The position numbers were made by a program, and so were the translations under genes. Shown in pieces: positions 23,886 to 32,261 of a stretch of 64,000 bases of DNA; within the stretch, counting starts at the first letter, position 1; every line of letters begins with the position of its first letter. The stretch spans positions 1-64,000 of the forward strand of contig JAVBTT010000004.1 in the NCBI GenBank assembly GCA_031556035.1, in the 5' to 3' direction. The notes under the pieces are model-generated. The model did not search any database. It had not been told where the DNA came from and saw only the letters and a program-made list of their open reading frames with translations. Source of the DNA: JAVBTT01 sp031556035. GTDB taxonomy: Bacteria > Bacillota > Clostridia > Oscillospirales > UBA929.

Positions 23886-25952
23886 GTGTCAGGATGGAAA
23901 AGATCTGCTCTTATTTCGCTGTCTATAGTTCTAGTTGTCGGCATTTTGTCCTCATTTGCGTTCAGAAGCATATCAGATCTCAGCCCGCTCACACCGGGCT
24001 ATAGGGCTCCCTCAGTTATAACCAGGGAATCCTTTAAGGTCGGAAATCAGGTCATCTCCGTCAGGCAGATACAGAACGCTCCCCTGCCCTCGCCCAAGCC
24101 CGCGCCGGCAGAGCTCCCCAAGCTGGCTTCTATGACCGAGCTGCTGGGCATATTCAGCAAGATGGGCATAATCTATCAGCCGCTTGACGAATCCGCGAAC
24201 GGGTGGGAAAAGCAGCTCTACGGCGCTACCCGCGATTATGCCGTCACTGATACGATTTTCAACGCTGCCGCGACCGGCGCGGCCCCGATGGCCTCCGCTG
24301 CGCCGGAGACCGGCTTTGCGTCCTCCGACGCCGGATATTCCCAGACAAATACCCAGGTCTCCGGAGTGGACGAGGGCGACATCATAAAGACGGACGGCAA
24401 ATATATTTACTCGGCCGGCGGCCAGAGCGTTCGAATAATCGAGGCAAACGGCGCCGATATGCGCGTTGTGAGCGAGATAAAGCTGCCTCAGAGCGACAAA
24501 GCCTACGAGTATCTGTCTGAGATGTATATCGTCGGCGACCGGCTCGTCACGGTCTCCACCCGCAGCGAGGCGATTGAAAACGTCGCCTACCCCGACGCCG
24601 CCGGCTTTGCAAGCTGCATATGGTACCCACAGCGCCAGTTTACGGCGTACACCGTATACGACATATCCGACAGGGCAGCCCCGGTTGAATCCCGCAAGCT
24701 GGAGGTTGAGGGCAACGCCCTTGCCACCCGCATGATCGGCGACAATCTCTATTTTGTGACCAGCAAATATATCTACTCAGTCCCCGCCGACGATATGGGC
24801 GAGGGCGACGTCCTGCCCATGTACAGGGACTCCGTCGCGTCAAAGGAAATCTGCGCGGTGCCCGTAAAAGATATTTACTATATCCCCGGCAGCCTGGACA
24901 GCTCATATATGATGGCCGGCGCGTTCGACATAACCGGACTTGACGAGGCTTCCATGGAGACCGTGCTCGGCGCGGGCACCACCGTTTACATGAGCCAGGA
25001 CGCGCTCTACGTCGCGCGTCAGGTGTACAATGTCCTGGACTCCAATGCAGTGAACAGCACAGAGTCCAAAATGGCGAGTCCAGAGCATCCCACCACCGAA
25101 ATACACCGCTTTACCGTCGACGGCACCAGGCTCTATTACAGCGGCATGGGCAAGGTGGAGGGCTATCCGCTTAACCAGTACAGCATGGACGAATACAAGG
25201 GTTACTTCCGGATCGCCACATCCGACTGGAACGGCGGTAACCGCATGACCATACTAGACAGTGATCTCAAGGTCTCCGGACAGACAGAGGATCTGGCCCA
25301 GGGTGAGCAGATTTACTCAGTGCGCTTCATGGGAGACATCGGATACATGGTGACTTACCGCCAGGTTGACCCGCTGTTTGCGATAGACCTGTCCAACCCG
25401 GAGAACCCCACCGTGCTGGGCGAGCTCAAGATACCCGGCTTCTCGCAGTACCTACACCCGGTCGGAAACGGACTCATGGTGGGCTTTGGCCGCCATACAA
25501 CCGAGATGTACGTTAAAAACAGCGACGGAACCGAAACAGTAGTCGGCACTCGCGACATGGGGCTGAAGATAAGCCTGTTTGACGTCTCCAACCCGCGCGA
25601 GCCCAGGGAGATTGACGTCATGCTTCTGGGCGAAAACATCTGGACCGGCGCGTTTGACAACCCCCGCGCCATGATGGTCGATAGATCACGCGAGTTGTTC
25701 GGCTTCGCGCTGGAGGGCGGCAAAACGCTGAATAACGGCTCATGGGTGCCCGAGGCGGGCTTCAGGCTTGTCTCCGTGAAGGACGGAAAGCTTGTCGACG
25801 AGGCGCATCTGGCGTCCAGCGGTGAGTACAGCTCTTACAACTCGAGGCTTTGCTACATAGGCGACACTCTTTACGGCGTGAGTGAAAAAGAGATCATCGC
25901 TTATAATTATTCAAATTTTGAAAAGCTCGGCTCCATGATCCTCCCGCAATAA
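23886..25952 (+). CDS. Membrane-anchored beta-propeller domain protein
   Basis: 688 residues from a GTG preceded by CAGGAGGCG. One N-terminal transmembrane helix (about 7-28) anchors it. A low-complexity linker follows, then a large beta-propeller of the family with the pattern SGVDEGDIIKTDGKYIYSAG (from about 158) and repeating beta-blades to the end. No catalytic residues are identified; related proteins are thought to act in the envelope. Its place just after sigF suggests, but does not prove, a sporulation-linked envelope role. The downstream intergenic space holds repeat copy B. Confidence 0.8.
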   Translation: MSGWKRSALISLSIVLVVGILSSFAFRSISDLSPLTPGYRAPSVITRESFKVGNQVISVRQIQNAPLPSPKPAPAELPKLASMTELLGIFSKMGIIYQPLDESANGWEKQLYGATRDYAVTDTIFNAAATGAAPMASAAPETGFASSDAGYSQTNTQVSGVDEGDIIKTDGKYIYSAGGQSVRIIEANGADMRVVSEIKLPQSDKAYEYLSEMYIVGDRLVTVSTRSEAIENVAYPDAAGFASCIWYPQRQFTAYTVYDISDRAAPVESRKLEVEGNALATRMIGDNLYFVTSKYIYSVPADDMGEGDVLPMYRDSVASKEICAVPVKDIYYIPGSLDSSYMMAGAFDITGLDEASMETVLGAGTTVYMSQDALYVARQVYNVLDSNAVNSTESKMASPEHPTTEIHRFTVDGTRLYYSGMGKVEGYPLNQYSMDEYKGYFRIATSDWNGGNRMTILDSDLKVSGQTEDLAQGEQIYSVRFMGDIGYMVTYRQVDPLFAIDLSNPENPTVLGELKIPGFSQYLHPVGNGLMVGFGRHTTEMYVKNSDGTETVVGTRDMGLKISLFDVSNPREPREIDVMLLGENIWTGAFDNPRAMMVDRSRELFGFALEGGKTLNNGSWVPEAGFRLVSVKDGKLVDEAHLASSGEYSSYNSRLCYIGDTLYGVSEKEIIAYNYSNFEKLGSMILPQ

Positions 25953-25991
25953 TCGGTCGGCGGAGCGATACATTTCCAAATAACACATATT

Positions 25992-26102
25992 ATTGAGGTA
26001 CCAATTAAACCTTGCGCACTTGGCCGGGAAAACGCGCCGCCCGCACAGCAGGCAAAGCGTTTTGAGGAGCCGGACAGCGCAAGGTTTAATCGTGGGATCA
26101 AT
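25992..26102 (-). repeat. Nested-palindrome repeat, copy B
   Basis: 111 bases. Outer arms TTAAACCTTGCGC / GCGCAAGGTTTAA lie next to the conserved tips ATTGAGGTACCA and its partner CGTGGGATCAAT. An inner hairpin pairs AAAACGC with GCGTTTT. Orientation is opposite to copies A and D. It lies 20 bases past the stop of the first GHKL receptor gene, so it may act as its transcript end. Confidence 0.85.
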
Positions 26103-26122
26103 AACCTGAAGAACAAAGCAGA

Positions 26123-27478
26123 TCATTTTATATTGCGAAGCTTAACATAGGCGGACATTTCCTGGTCGCGGTATTCAATTTGAAGCGAGCAGTTGCCGTA
26201 CTTGTGAAGTATTTCGCGTGCTTTCAGGATACGCACGTCATCACTCCCCGGCGCCGCAGCAGTGTCCTTTGCGAACACTGCCGGTGTACTGTTGGTTACA
26301 ATAAAAATCTTTTCATCGTTGTTCTGCTTTTCAACCGTCAGGTATGCTTTCCGCTGTTTCGAGCAGCTCGCGGCTTCAATCGCGTTGTCCAGTAGGTTCA
26401 TCATAATTTTTGCGATATCCATATTGTCTATATAGAGATCATCCAAACTGCATTTTACAGAGAGGAGCAGCTTTACGCTCAGTTTCTCTGCGCTTTCGAT
26501 CTTGCTGATAAGTAGCGATATGAGCGTAGGGTTCTCGTGCATTTTCCGCGTCAGTTCCGCAATGTTTCCGGCGTGGGATGTTGCTGAAATTAAGGAATCA
26601 TGGTATATTTCGAGTTTTTCGTATTCTTTTAGTTCCAGATATCCGCTGTATGTTTGTAGTATGTTGTTAAAGTCATGTTTTACCCCGCGCAGCTCCTCCA
26701 TGCCTCTGAATAGCACTCCGATATGCGCATCCCGGTTACTATCGACCTGTTTGTTATAGATGACAACATCAATACAGATGCTGATAACCGTATAGAGAAG
26801 CGTAAGCAATATCACAATTACATTCGCGGCGATTTGTTCCGCGACAATGCTTGGAATAATAACATTGATCGCAAAAATCATTGAAGCCACAAAGAAATAG
26901 ACAATCAGCTCTTTTCTCTTGTTGAAAAACATGTTGTCAGAGAATTTGAGGCTTGCCTGCGTTTTTCCCAATATGTACAGCACGGTTTTGTACAGAGCAA
27001 AAAACATAAAAAGCCCTGCCGCTTGCTGAACGGCATCCACAAGATAATTGTATCTTGGATCAGGATCTATGTAACATATGATAGCGATCAGCCTGCCAAG
27101 CGTGACCTTCGTGGCCCAAAACAGGAACATATAGCTCATCAGCTTTACAGAACGCTCATTTGACAGTCTGAAGATCCGAAGTGCGCTGTAGTAATAGATC
27201 AGTGCGGCTAACGGGTTAACATTCACAACCAAAAGGTATATGAACGGGCTGAACGACAGCATGCCGCCTAAAAAGTATATAATATATACAAACGCAGACT
27301 GCAAAAGAGTACCGTTAATAAAAATAAAAAGCAGCCTTTGCTTTACGCTTATGTTTACTTTGAAAACAGCCATAATAACATTGGAAATCATTAACATCGT
27401 TAAGAATGTTTCAACAAAAGTTACAATAGCGAGAATAATCTGCATCTGAACAGAGTACGCAAAATCAAAATATAGCAT
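26123..27478 (-). CDS. AgrC-like GHKL receptor, degenerate ATP-binding site
   Basis: 451 residues from the ATG at 27478, chosen because it aligns with the start of the neighbouring paralogue; a GTG at 27514 and an ATG at 27490 are alternatives. Six hydrophobic helices (about 8-240) precede a cytosolic histidine kinase of the AgrC/GHKL class. The H-box KHDFNNILQTY contains His268 and the N-box is NLLDNAIEAAS (Asn365). The G-box that closes the ATP pocket in the paralogue (QGVGLN) is absent: here the sequence goes from AAAPGSDD directly to VRILKAREIL. It may be a non-catalytic partner of the paralogue. No AgrB, AgrD or response regulator gene is nearby. The gene is noticeably more AT-rich than its surroundings. 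Confidence 0.8.
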   Translation of the reverse strand: MLYFDFAYSVQMQIILAIVTFVETFLTMLMISNVIMAVFKVNISVKQRLLFIFINGTLLQSAFVYIIYFLGGMLSFSPFIYLLVVNVNPLAALIYYYSALRIFRLSNERSVKLMSYMFLFWATKVTLGRLIAIICYIDPDPRYNYLVDAVQQAAGLFMFFALYKTVLYILGKTQASLKFSDNMFFNKRKELIVYFFVASMIFAINVIIPSIVAEQIAANVIVILLTLLYTVISICIDVVIYNKQVDSNRDAHIGVLFRGMEELRGVKHDFNNILQTYSGYLELKEYEKLEIYHDSLISATSHAGNIAELTRKMHENPTLISLLISKIESAEKLSVKLLLSVKCSLDDLYIDNMDIAKIMMNLLDNAIEAASCSKQRKAYLTVEKQNNDEKIFIVTNSTPAVFAKDTAAAPGSDDVRILKAREILHKYGNCSLQIEYRDQEMSAYVKLRNIK

Positions 27479-27567
27479 CCGCAAGCCCATCACCTCTATA
27501 GATAACTGAATCACTCTTCGCCAACCACCTCTCCGGTGATAGCACTACTGTTTAATTGCGCCGTAAT

Positions 27568-27678
27568 ATTGATGCACCAGTTAAACCTTGCTGCCAGTGT
27601 CGGGGAAAATGCGCCGCGCGCACAGCGGGCAGAGCATTTTGATAAGCTATTGCGGCAAGGTTTAAACGTGGGACCAAT
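27568..27678 (-). repeat. Nested-palindrome repeat, copy C
   Basis: 111 bases lying in the 250-base space between the two GHKL receptor genes. Tips ATTGATGCACCA and CGTGGGACCAAT, outer arms TTAAACCTTGC... and an inner AAAATGC / GCATTTT hairpin. Apart from the missing inner hairpin it is nearly identical to copy A. Confidence 0.85.
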
Positions 27679-27730
27679 ATTTCTAATACTACAAGACATC
27701 TGATCTCTACTTTATTTGAAACATCCCATT

Positions 27731-29101
27731 TTATTTTTGACCGAGTTCAACATAGGCAGTCACCTCACAATTGTAATAGTTTATTTTAAAAGCACAGTCG
27801 GCATATCGCTCAATGATTTTACGTACATTGTTTAGCCCGACACCTTGATGCCCGCTTTTGCTGGAGATACCAGCTGTAAACATTTGTGTGGCATTCGGAA
27901 GCTTGGGCGAACTGTTCATAATAATAATGAGCTTCGAGTTGTCTTTCTGAGATGCGGCAAAGATAGATATACGCCTCTGTTCCGATTCGTTGGCCGCTTC
28001 GATCGCATTGTCCAGCAAGCAGGCAATGACGCGGCAAATATCGACTTCACTTACAGGAAGGTCGGAAAGAGGGCAATTAATAGAGAAACTCACATGTATA
28101 CCCATTTGCTCCGCAATTGCATGCTTATCGATCAGGAGAGATACTAGTGCGGGATTTTCACTAATCCGGCGGCTCAAATCCAACGATTCTCCCGCCCGTG
28201 TAGTGATATGCACAAGTGTTTCATGGTATCTTTTGCACGCTTGATAATCCTCAATTGCAAAATATCCGTTATACGTCTGCAGAATATTATAAAAATCATG
28301 CTTTACTGCACGAAACTCATCTGAGCTTTTGATCAGCGCGTTAATATGCGCATCCCTGTTACGAACGTCTATTTTTGCATGTTGGTACATGCTCAGCAAA
28401 AGAGTTGCAACAAAAAACAATATTAGCACAAGTACAATCACAGTATCAGCAACCACAATGGTCTGTATTGTCAGCGGCGTTATGACTTGTACACAATAAA
28501 TGAAGAGCGCTTTTAATGTAAAAAGAAGCAGATCTTTTCCCGGTTTCGCAAAGCTGTCTGTTTTGGAAATGATCAAATCCGGTTTGCGGTCAATTACTCT
28601 CCACGTCAATCTGAAAATGAGCAAAAAAACAATCAAGTTGCACGCATACATCGTGGCGTCAAGCAAATAATTAAACCTTTGCGCATCCGGCTGCACGAAA
28701 AAAATTGCCCCGATTAGCATGGTAACGCTATGAACACACGAGAAATACAAATACACATTTCCCATCATTTCTATACAGCGTTTTGTAGAAAGTTTTAGAA
28801 TCTTAATCCCGAAATAACAGTAGAGGAGTGCAGAAATGGGATTAGGCGCGAGCATCAGTATGTATGTTATCCTGTCGAAAGACACCATTCCGCCAAAGAA
28901 ATACACCGCATATACCAAAACGGACAGCAAAACTGTTCCAGTCAAAAATGCAAAAAGCGCTTTCTGCTTAAAACTGGCTACTTCCCCATAAATGCGCATT
29001 ATCAGCTTGGCGATAAAATACATCAGAATAAAACAATATGTAAAAGAGAATAACATCAGAATAAACTGCATAGTACCTGAATAGGCAAACTCCGAAAGCA
29101 T
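27731..29101 (-). CDS. AgrC-like GHKL sensor histidine kinase
   Basis: 456 residues from the ATG at 29101 after AAAGAGAGTG. The frame stays open upstream through repeat D to 29290, but that extension is repeat sequence and is rejected. The N-terminal membrane domain of six to seven helices (about 8-238) is typical of receptors for secreted peptides. The kinase part has H-box KHDFYNILQTY (His268), N-box CLLDNAIEAANE (Asn365) and an intact G-box HQGVGLNNVRKI. His268 and Asn365 fall at the same positions as in the tandem paralogue. The ligand and response regulator are not encoded nearby. AT-rich relative to the window, suggesting acquisition. Confidence 0.85.
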   Translation of the reverse strand: MLSEFAYSGTMQFILMLFSFTYCFILMYFIAKLIMRIYGEVASFKQKALFAFLTGTVLLSVLVYAVYFFGGMVSFDRITYILMLAPNPISALLYCYFGIKILKLSTKRCIEMMGNVYLYFSCVHSVTMLIGAIFFVQPDAQRFNYLLDATMYACNLIVFLLIFRLTWRVIDRKPDLIISKTDSFAKPGKDLLLFTLKALFIYCVQVITPLTIQTIVVADTVIVLVLILFFVATLLLSMYQHAKIDVRNRDAHINALIKSSDEFRAVKHDFYNILQTYNGYFAIEDYQACKRYHETLVHITTRAGESLDLSRRISENPALVSLLIDKHAIAEQMGIHVSFSINCPLSDLPVSEVDICRVIACLLDNAIEAANESEQRRISIFAASQKDNSKLIIIMNSSPKLPNATQMFTAGISSKSGHQGVGLNNVRKIIERYADCAFKINYYNCEVTAYVELGQK

Positions 29102-29122
29102 TAAGTCACTCTCTTTCCGGTT

Positions 29123-29236
29123 ATTGGTCCCACGACTAAACCTTGCGCCGTTCGGCTCCTCAAAACGCTTTGCCGGCTGCGCCTGCGGCGCGTTTTCCCC
29201 GCCATATGAGCAAGGTTTAACTGGTACCTCAACAAT
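29123..29236 (+). repeat. Nested-palindrome repeat, copy D
   Basis: 114 bases in the 5' leader of the GHKL kinase gene, between its promoter (29361) and start (29101). Tips ATTGGTCCCACGACTAAACC and inverted ...GTTTAACTGGTACCTCAAC; inner hairpin AAAACGC / GCGTTTT. Transcribed, it would form a strong structure just before the kinase ribosome-binding site. Confidence 0.85.
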
Positions 29237-29360
29237 ATGGACGGGCCTTCGAGGGACAGCAACATTAATCTCTTTTGCTTCTTTGACCATGTATCATTTA
29301 CACGCAATCCGTTTGCGCCGACGACCATGAACTTGATTGCGCTGAAAAAAAGTTCAATTT

Positions 29361-29389
29361 ATTATAGCTTAAAAGCTAAATATAAACAA
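29361..29389 (-). promoter_or_regulatory. Promoter of the GHKL receptor genes
   Basis: On the minus strand: TTGTTT, 17-base spacer, TATAAT, giving a leader of about 250 bases that contains repeat copy D. Confidence 0.6.
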
Positions 29390-29427
29390 CTGGATTTTAC
29401 AAATATCGCAAAAGAGATGAGTATGAC

Positions 29428-29463
29428 GATTATGCGGGGAGCCTTTCGGATCCCCGCATAATC
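29428..29463 (-). terminator. Hairpin downstream of proA
   Basis: GATTATGCGGGG is perfectly inverted as CCCCGCATAATC around 12 bases, 41 bases past the proA stop. No T-run follows. Confidence 0.6.
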
Positions 29464-29504
29464 TATAGGAGTGCATGGTGTACTATGTGTCTGATAACAG
29501 CGGA

Positions 29505-30746
29505 TCAACGGATCTGTCCCTCGCCGTATACGACGTACTGCACCGATGTCAGGTGGCGAAGCCCCATCGGGCCGCGCGCGTGCAGCTTTTGGGTGGAGAT
29601 GCCGATCTCGGCGCCGAAGCCGAACTCACCGCCGTCGGTGAAGCGCGTGGAGGCGTTGACATACACGCATGCAGCGTCGACACGGTCGATGAACCGCTGC
29701 GCCGTGAAGTAATTCCTGGTCACAATCGCCTCGCTGTGGCCTGTGCCGTATTTATTGATGTGCGCGGTGGCCTCATAGAGGCCTGAGACGACCTTTACCG
29801 CCAGAATATAGTCATTGTACTCGGTTTCCCAGTCTTCCCCAGCGGCAGGGACGACGCCGCCGCCCAGTATTGCGCGGGTCTTCTCGCAGCCTCGCAGCTC
29901 CACATTTTTGGTGTCCAGCAGGGCCTTTGCCTTCGGCAGAAACTCCTCGGCCACCTTTTCGGATACCAGCAGCGTCTCCATCGCGTTGCAGACAGAGGGC
30001 CTTGAGCACTTGGCGTTGAAGGTGATTGACGCGGCCATGTCCAAATCCGCCTCGTCGTCCACATATGTGTGGCAGTTGCCGGCGCCCGTCTCTATGACAG
30101 GCACACGGGAATTCTCAACCACCGCACGGATCAGCGACGCGCTCCCTCTGGGAATCAGCACGTCGAGTATGCCTGTCAGCCGCATCATGTCGTTCGCGCT
30201 CTCTCGTGAGGTGTCCTCAACGAGGCGGACACAGTCGCCTGGAAGTCCCACCGCCTCAAGGCCCGCGCAAAGGGCCTGCGTTATGGACTTGTTGGAGAGT
30301 ATCGCCTCCTTGCCTCCGCGCAGCAGGCAGGCGTTCCCGGATTTGACGCACAGGGCCGCCACATCCGCAGTGACGTTAGGGCGGGACTCATATATAACAC
30401 CCACAAGCCCGAGGGGCACGCGCTTGACGCCTATGCTGAGGCCGTTAGGCCGCTTGTCTACTCTGTCCATAGAGCCGATTGGGTCGGGCTGGGCCGCGAC
30501 CTCGCGCATCCCTGCGGCCATGCCGTCTATCCGGGCGGGCGTGAGCGTCAGGCGTTCCAGCATGGCCGGGGAAAGCCCGGCCTTTTCGGCGTTGTTGAGG
30601 TCAAGGGCGTTGGCGGAAAGTATCTCGTCTTTTGCCGATATGAGCGCGTCCGCCATTTTGTGAAGGGCGGAGTTGCGGGTGTGGGTATCTGCTATGCGGA
30701 GCTGCTCCCAGGAGGCTTTGCAGCGCAGGGCCAGGTCGGTTAGCAT
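29505..30746 (-). CDS. proA: Gamma-glutamyl phosphate reductase
   Basis: 413 residues, full length. It reduces gamma-glutamyl phosphate to glutamate semialdehyde with NADPH in proline synthesis. The catalytic Cys lies in the conserved SRPSVCNAMETLL. Other family blocks are GVIYESRPNVT, LLRGGKEA and PVIETGAGNCHTYVD. proB, its usual partner, is not adjacent in this window. The leader (30747-31045) is unusually structured, with three consecutive hairpins, and may carry regulation. Confidence 0.95.
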   Translation of the reverse strand: MLTDLALRCKASWEQLRIADTHTRNSALHKMADALISAKDEILSANALDLNNAEKAGLSPAMLERLTLTPARIDGMAAGMREVAAQPDPIGSMDRVDKRPNGLSIGVKRVPLGLVGVIYESRPNVTADVAALCVKSGNACLLRGGKEAILSNKSITQALCAGLEAVGLPGDCVRLVEDTSRESANDMMRLTGILDVLIPRGSASLIRAVVENSRVPVIETGAGNCHTYVDDEADLDMAASITFNAKCSRPSVCNAMETLLVSEKVAEEFLPKAKALLDTKNVELRGCEKTRAILGGGVVPAAGEDWETEYNDYILAVKVVSGLYEATAHINKYGTGHSEAIVTRNYFTAQRFIDRVDAACVYVNASTRFTDGGEFGFGAEIGISTQKLHARGPMGLRHLTSVQYVVYGEGQIR

Positions 30747-30805
30747 GGTGGATCAATCCTTTCTGGTGAATGTGTACAGGGGACTTGATATACTAAACGG
30801 CATTA

Positions 30806-30905
30806 ACATGCAGAAGCTTGCTGCGGCAAGCGTCTGCATGTCAGACCGATGACAAACTACAGTTTGTCATCGAAAACGAGGGCAAGCTGTCGCCGCTGAG
30901 GCGGC
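30806..30905. repeat. Three consecutive hairpins in the proA leader
   Basis: ACATGCAG...CTGCATGT with an inner GCTTGC/GCAAGC pair (30806-30841); a perfect CGATGACAAACT / AGTTTGTCATCG (30847-30872); and GCCGC/GCGGC (30892-30905). On the minus strand they precede proA. I recognise no known riboswitch or T-box motif. The 300-base gap 30747-31045 holds nothing else clear beyond a TATAAT-like box near 30962. Confidence 0.5.
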
Positions 30906-31045
30906 AGGTTCCTGCTTTACCGCAAGAGTGAAAAAGCCGGCACTCATCATCACCCTTGCCAATTATACAACAAAGCCCCAGATATAACTACTACTGTTAG
31001 ATGCCGCCGTAATATTAAGTGCCGGAAAATAAAACGCCAAAGGCA

Positions 31046-31354
31046 TTAGGCTCTGACAACTGCGGCGACCGCGGTCATGCCTTCACCTACATCAAGCCAT
31101 TCCCGGAAACCTTTGTTTAAAATTAGCCTTCCCCCTCCCTCCGCCGCGAGCGCCTCCAGCACCTCGTCATAAAGCCGCGCGGCCACTGCGGAGGCGCAGG
31201 AGCGGCACGGTTCCCGTCCTGAGAAAAACTCCTCTGTTTTCCCTGCCAGCACATGCCCGGCAATCGGAACCACGGCAATGGGAATCTCGTTTAAAACCCC
31301 TGTACTCATATCTGTGATAACTATATACACTTTTCTTATATCTGGAACCCGCAT
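31046..31354 (-). CDS. Hypothetical protein, 102 aa
   Basis: 102 residues, soluble, with no signal peptide. The N-terminal half looks like beta strands (VRKVYIVITD-type start, then IPIAVVPIAGHVLAG). It has a CRSC motif (about 50-53) and an Ala-rich helix. I do not recognise the family. It lies alone between the proA leader and the divergent small secreted-protein gene. Composition and codon use resemble the neighbours, so it is likely a real gene of unknown function. Confidence 0.5.
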   Translation of the reverse strand: MRVPDIRKVYIVITDMSTGVLNEIPIAVVPIAGHVLAGKTEEFFSGREPCRSCASAVAARLYDEVLEALAAEGGGRLILNKGFREWLDVGEGMTAVAAVVRA

Positions 31355-31429
31355 ATTTAATACACCCTTAGCATTTTTATGTTTAAATTATACCATTTCA
31401 GGGAAAAATAAGCGCAAGAGGTGAACTAT

Positions 31430-31777
31430 ATGAGCAGAAAAATTAAGCTAACGGCTGCAGCCGCGTGCCTGTGCCTCATCGCTCTTTCGCTGACCGCTCT
31501 GGCAGTTGTTCTGTCCCCCGTCCAAGGCATTCCCCCGGTACCAAGTCCGTCGCAAACGACCTCACTCTTTGAAATGAGTGAAAATGACGAGTTTATCGTC
31601 ACTGTGCTTGACGGCTATGTAACCGTATATCTCTCCGGCTCTCCCGACACCCCGATAGAAAAGACCGAGATCAGGGCGGATAGTTTGCGTCTGGCCGATC
31701 AGGAGATGCTGCGCCAGGGGGTTGTCTTGCAAGGTCTGGAAAGCCTGTCTCACTTTTTGGAGGATTTTGGGCCATAA
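31430..31777 (+). CDS. Small exported or membrane-anchored protein, BofC-like C-terminal pattern
   Basis: 115 residues from the ATG at 31430; the GTG at 31421 is part of the ribosome-binding site AGAGGTG. One N-terminal hydrophobic helix (about 9-30), a Pro/Ser linker, then a short domain with FIVTVLDGYVTVYL and a C-terminal helix ADQEMLRQGVVLQGLESLSH. This arrangement recalls small clostridial proteins with a BofC-like C-terminus, but the match is weak and the role is unknown. It is transcribed in the direction of the DUF1292 gene, which has a separate promoter. Confidence 0.55.
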   Translation: MSRKIKLTAAAACLCLIALSLTALAVVLSPVQGIPPVPSPSQTTSLFEMSENDEFIVTVLDGYVTVYLSGSPDTPIEKTEIRADSLRLADQEMLRQGVVLQGLESLSHFLEDFGP

Positions 31778-31801
31778 ACTCCAATTTGCTTATTCAAAGG
31801 C

Positions 31802-31830
31802 TTGATTTTCCCCTCAAAAGCTGCTATTCT
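31802..31830 (+). promoter_or_regulatory. Promoter of the DUF1292 gene
   Basis: TTGATT, 17-base spacer, TATTCT, about 55 bases before the ribosome-binding site. Confidence 0.6.
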
Positions 31831-31891
31831 ATTGCAGATAGCTGCTATACTCATCTCATGTTAAAGCAATAATTGAGGAGGAAAAATCCCA

Positions 31892-32182
31892 ATGAGTTCG
31901 GAATTTGGCAACGACTTTATCACCGTCACGGACGAGGACGGCATCGAATATGAGCTTGAGCATCTTGATACCCTGATTCACAACGGCGAGACCTACATGG
32001 CGTTCGCAACCTCCGAAACCGCCGACTCGGATGAGGTTGAGGTAATACTCTTTCATGTCGTTGAAGAGGATGGCGAGGAGCTGTTCGAAAGCATTGACGA
32101 CGACGAGCTCATTGAGGAGATTTACGGCATGTTTATGGAGCGCATCGACAATCCCGAGGAGTTTCAGGAGGACAACGGGTAA
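31892..32182 (+). CDS. DUF1292 family acidic protein
   Basis: 96 residues, strongly acidic. The family pattern is clear: ITVTDEDGIEYELEHLDTLI, NGETYMAFATSE, VEVILFHVVEEDGEELFESI, then an Asp/Glu-rich tail. It is widespread in Firmicutes, cytoplasmic and of unknown function. The start follows GAGGAGG. In other genomes members often sit near recombination or Holliday-junction genes, which are not seen here. Confidence 0.85.
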   Translation: MSSEFGNDFITVTDEDGIEYELEHLDTLIHNGETYMAFATSETADSDEVEVILFHVVEEDGEELFESIDDDELIEEIYGMFMERIDNPEEFQEDNG

Positions 32183-32227
32183 TTTCCGTTATTTTTACGT
32201 GCATACGGTGTTTTTTTCCTGTTTCTC

Positions 32228-32256
32228 TTGTCAAATAAATCTCGGTATGCTATAAT
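32228..32256 (+). promoter_or_regulatory. Strong sigma-A promoter of the structured RNA
   Basis: TTGTCA, 17-base spacer, perfect TATAAT. No good reading frame follows, but a highly structured region of about 250 bases does. Confidence 0.8.
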
Positions 32257-32261
32257 GCAAT

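Noticed and set aside
27515..27699. Cys-rich 62-codon frame as an AgrD-like signal peptide for the receptors
   Set aside because: The Cys-rich part is translated repeat copy C; it lacks the AgrD leader-core-tail pattern and no AgrB is nearby.
27731..29290. The long reading frame that starts at 29290 as the true kinase gene
   Set aside because: Its first 63 codons are repeat copy D and leader sequence; the start at 29101 has a ribosome-binding site and aligns with the tandem paralogue, with key residues at identical positions.
30747..31045. T-box or proline-type riboswitch upstream of proA
   Set aside because: No T-box sequence, specifier loop or known riboswitch core could be found; only hairpins are visible.
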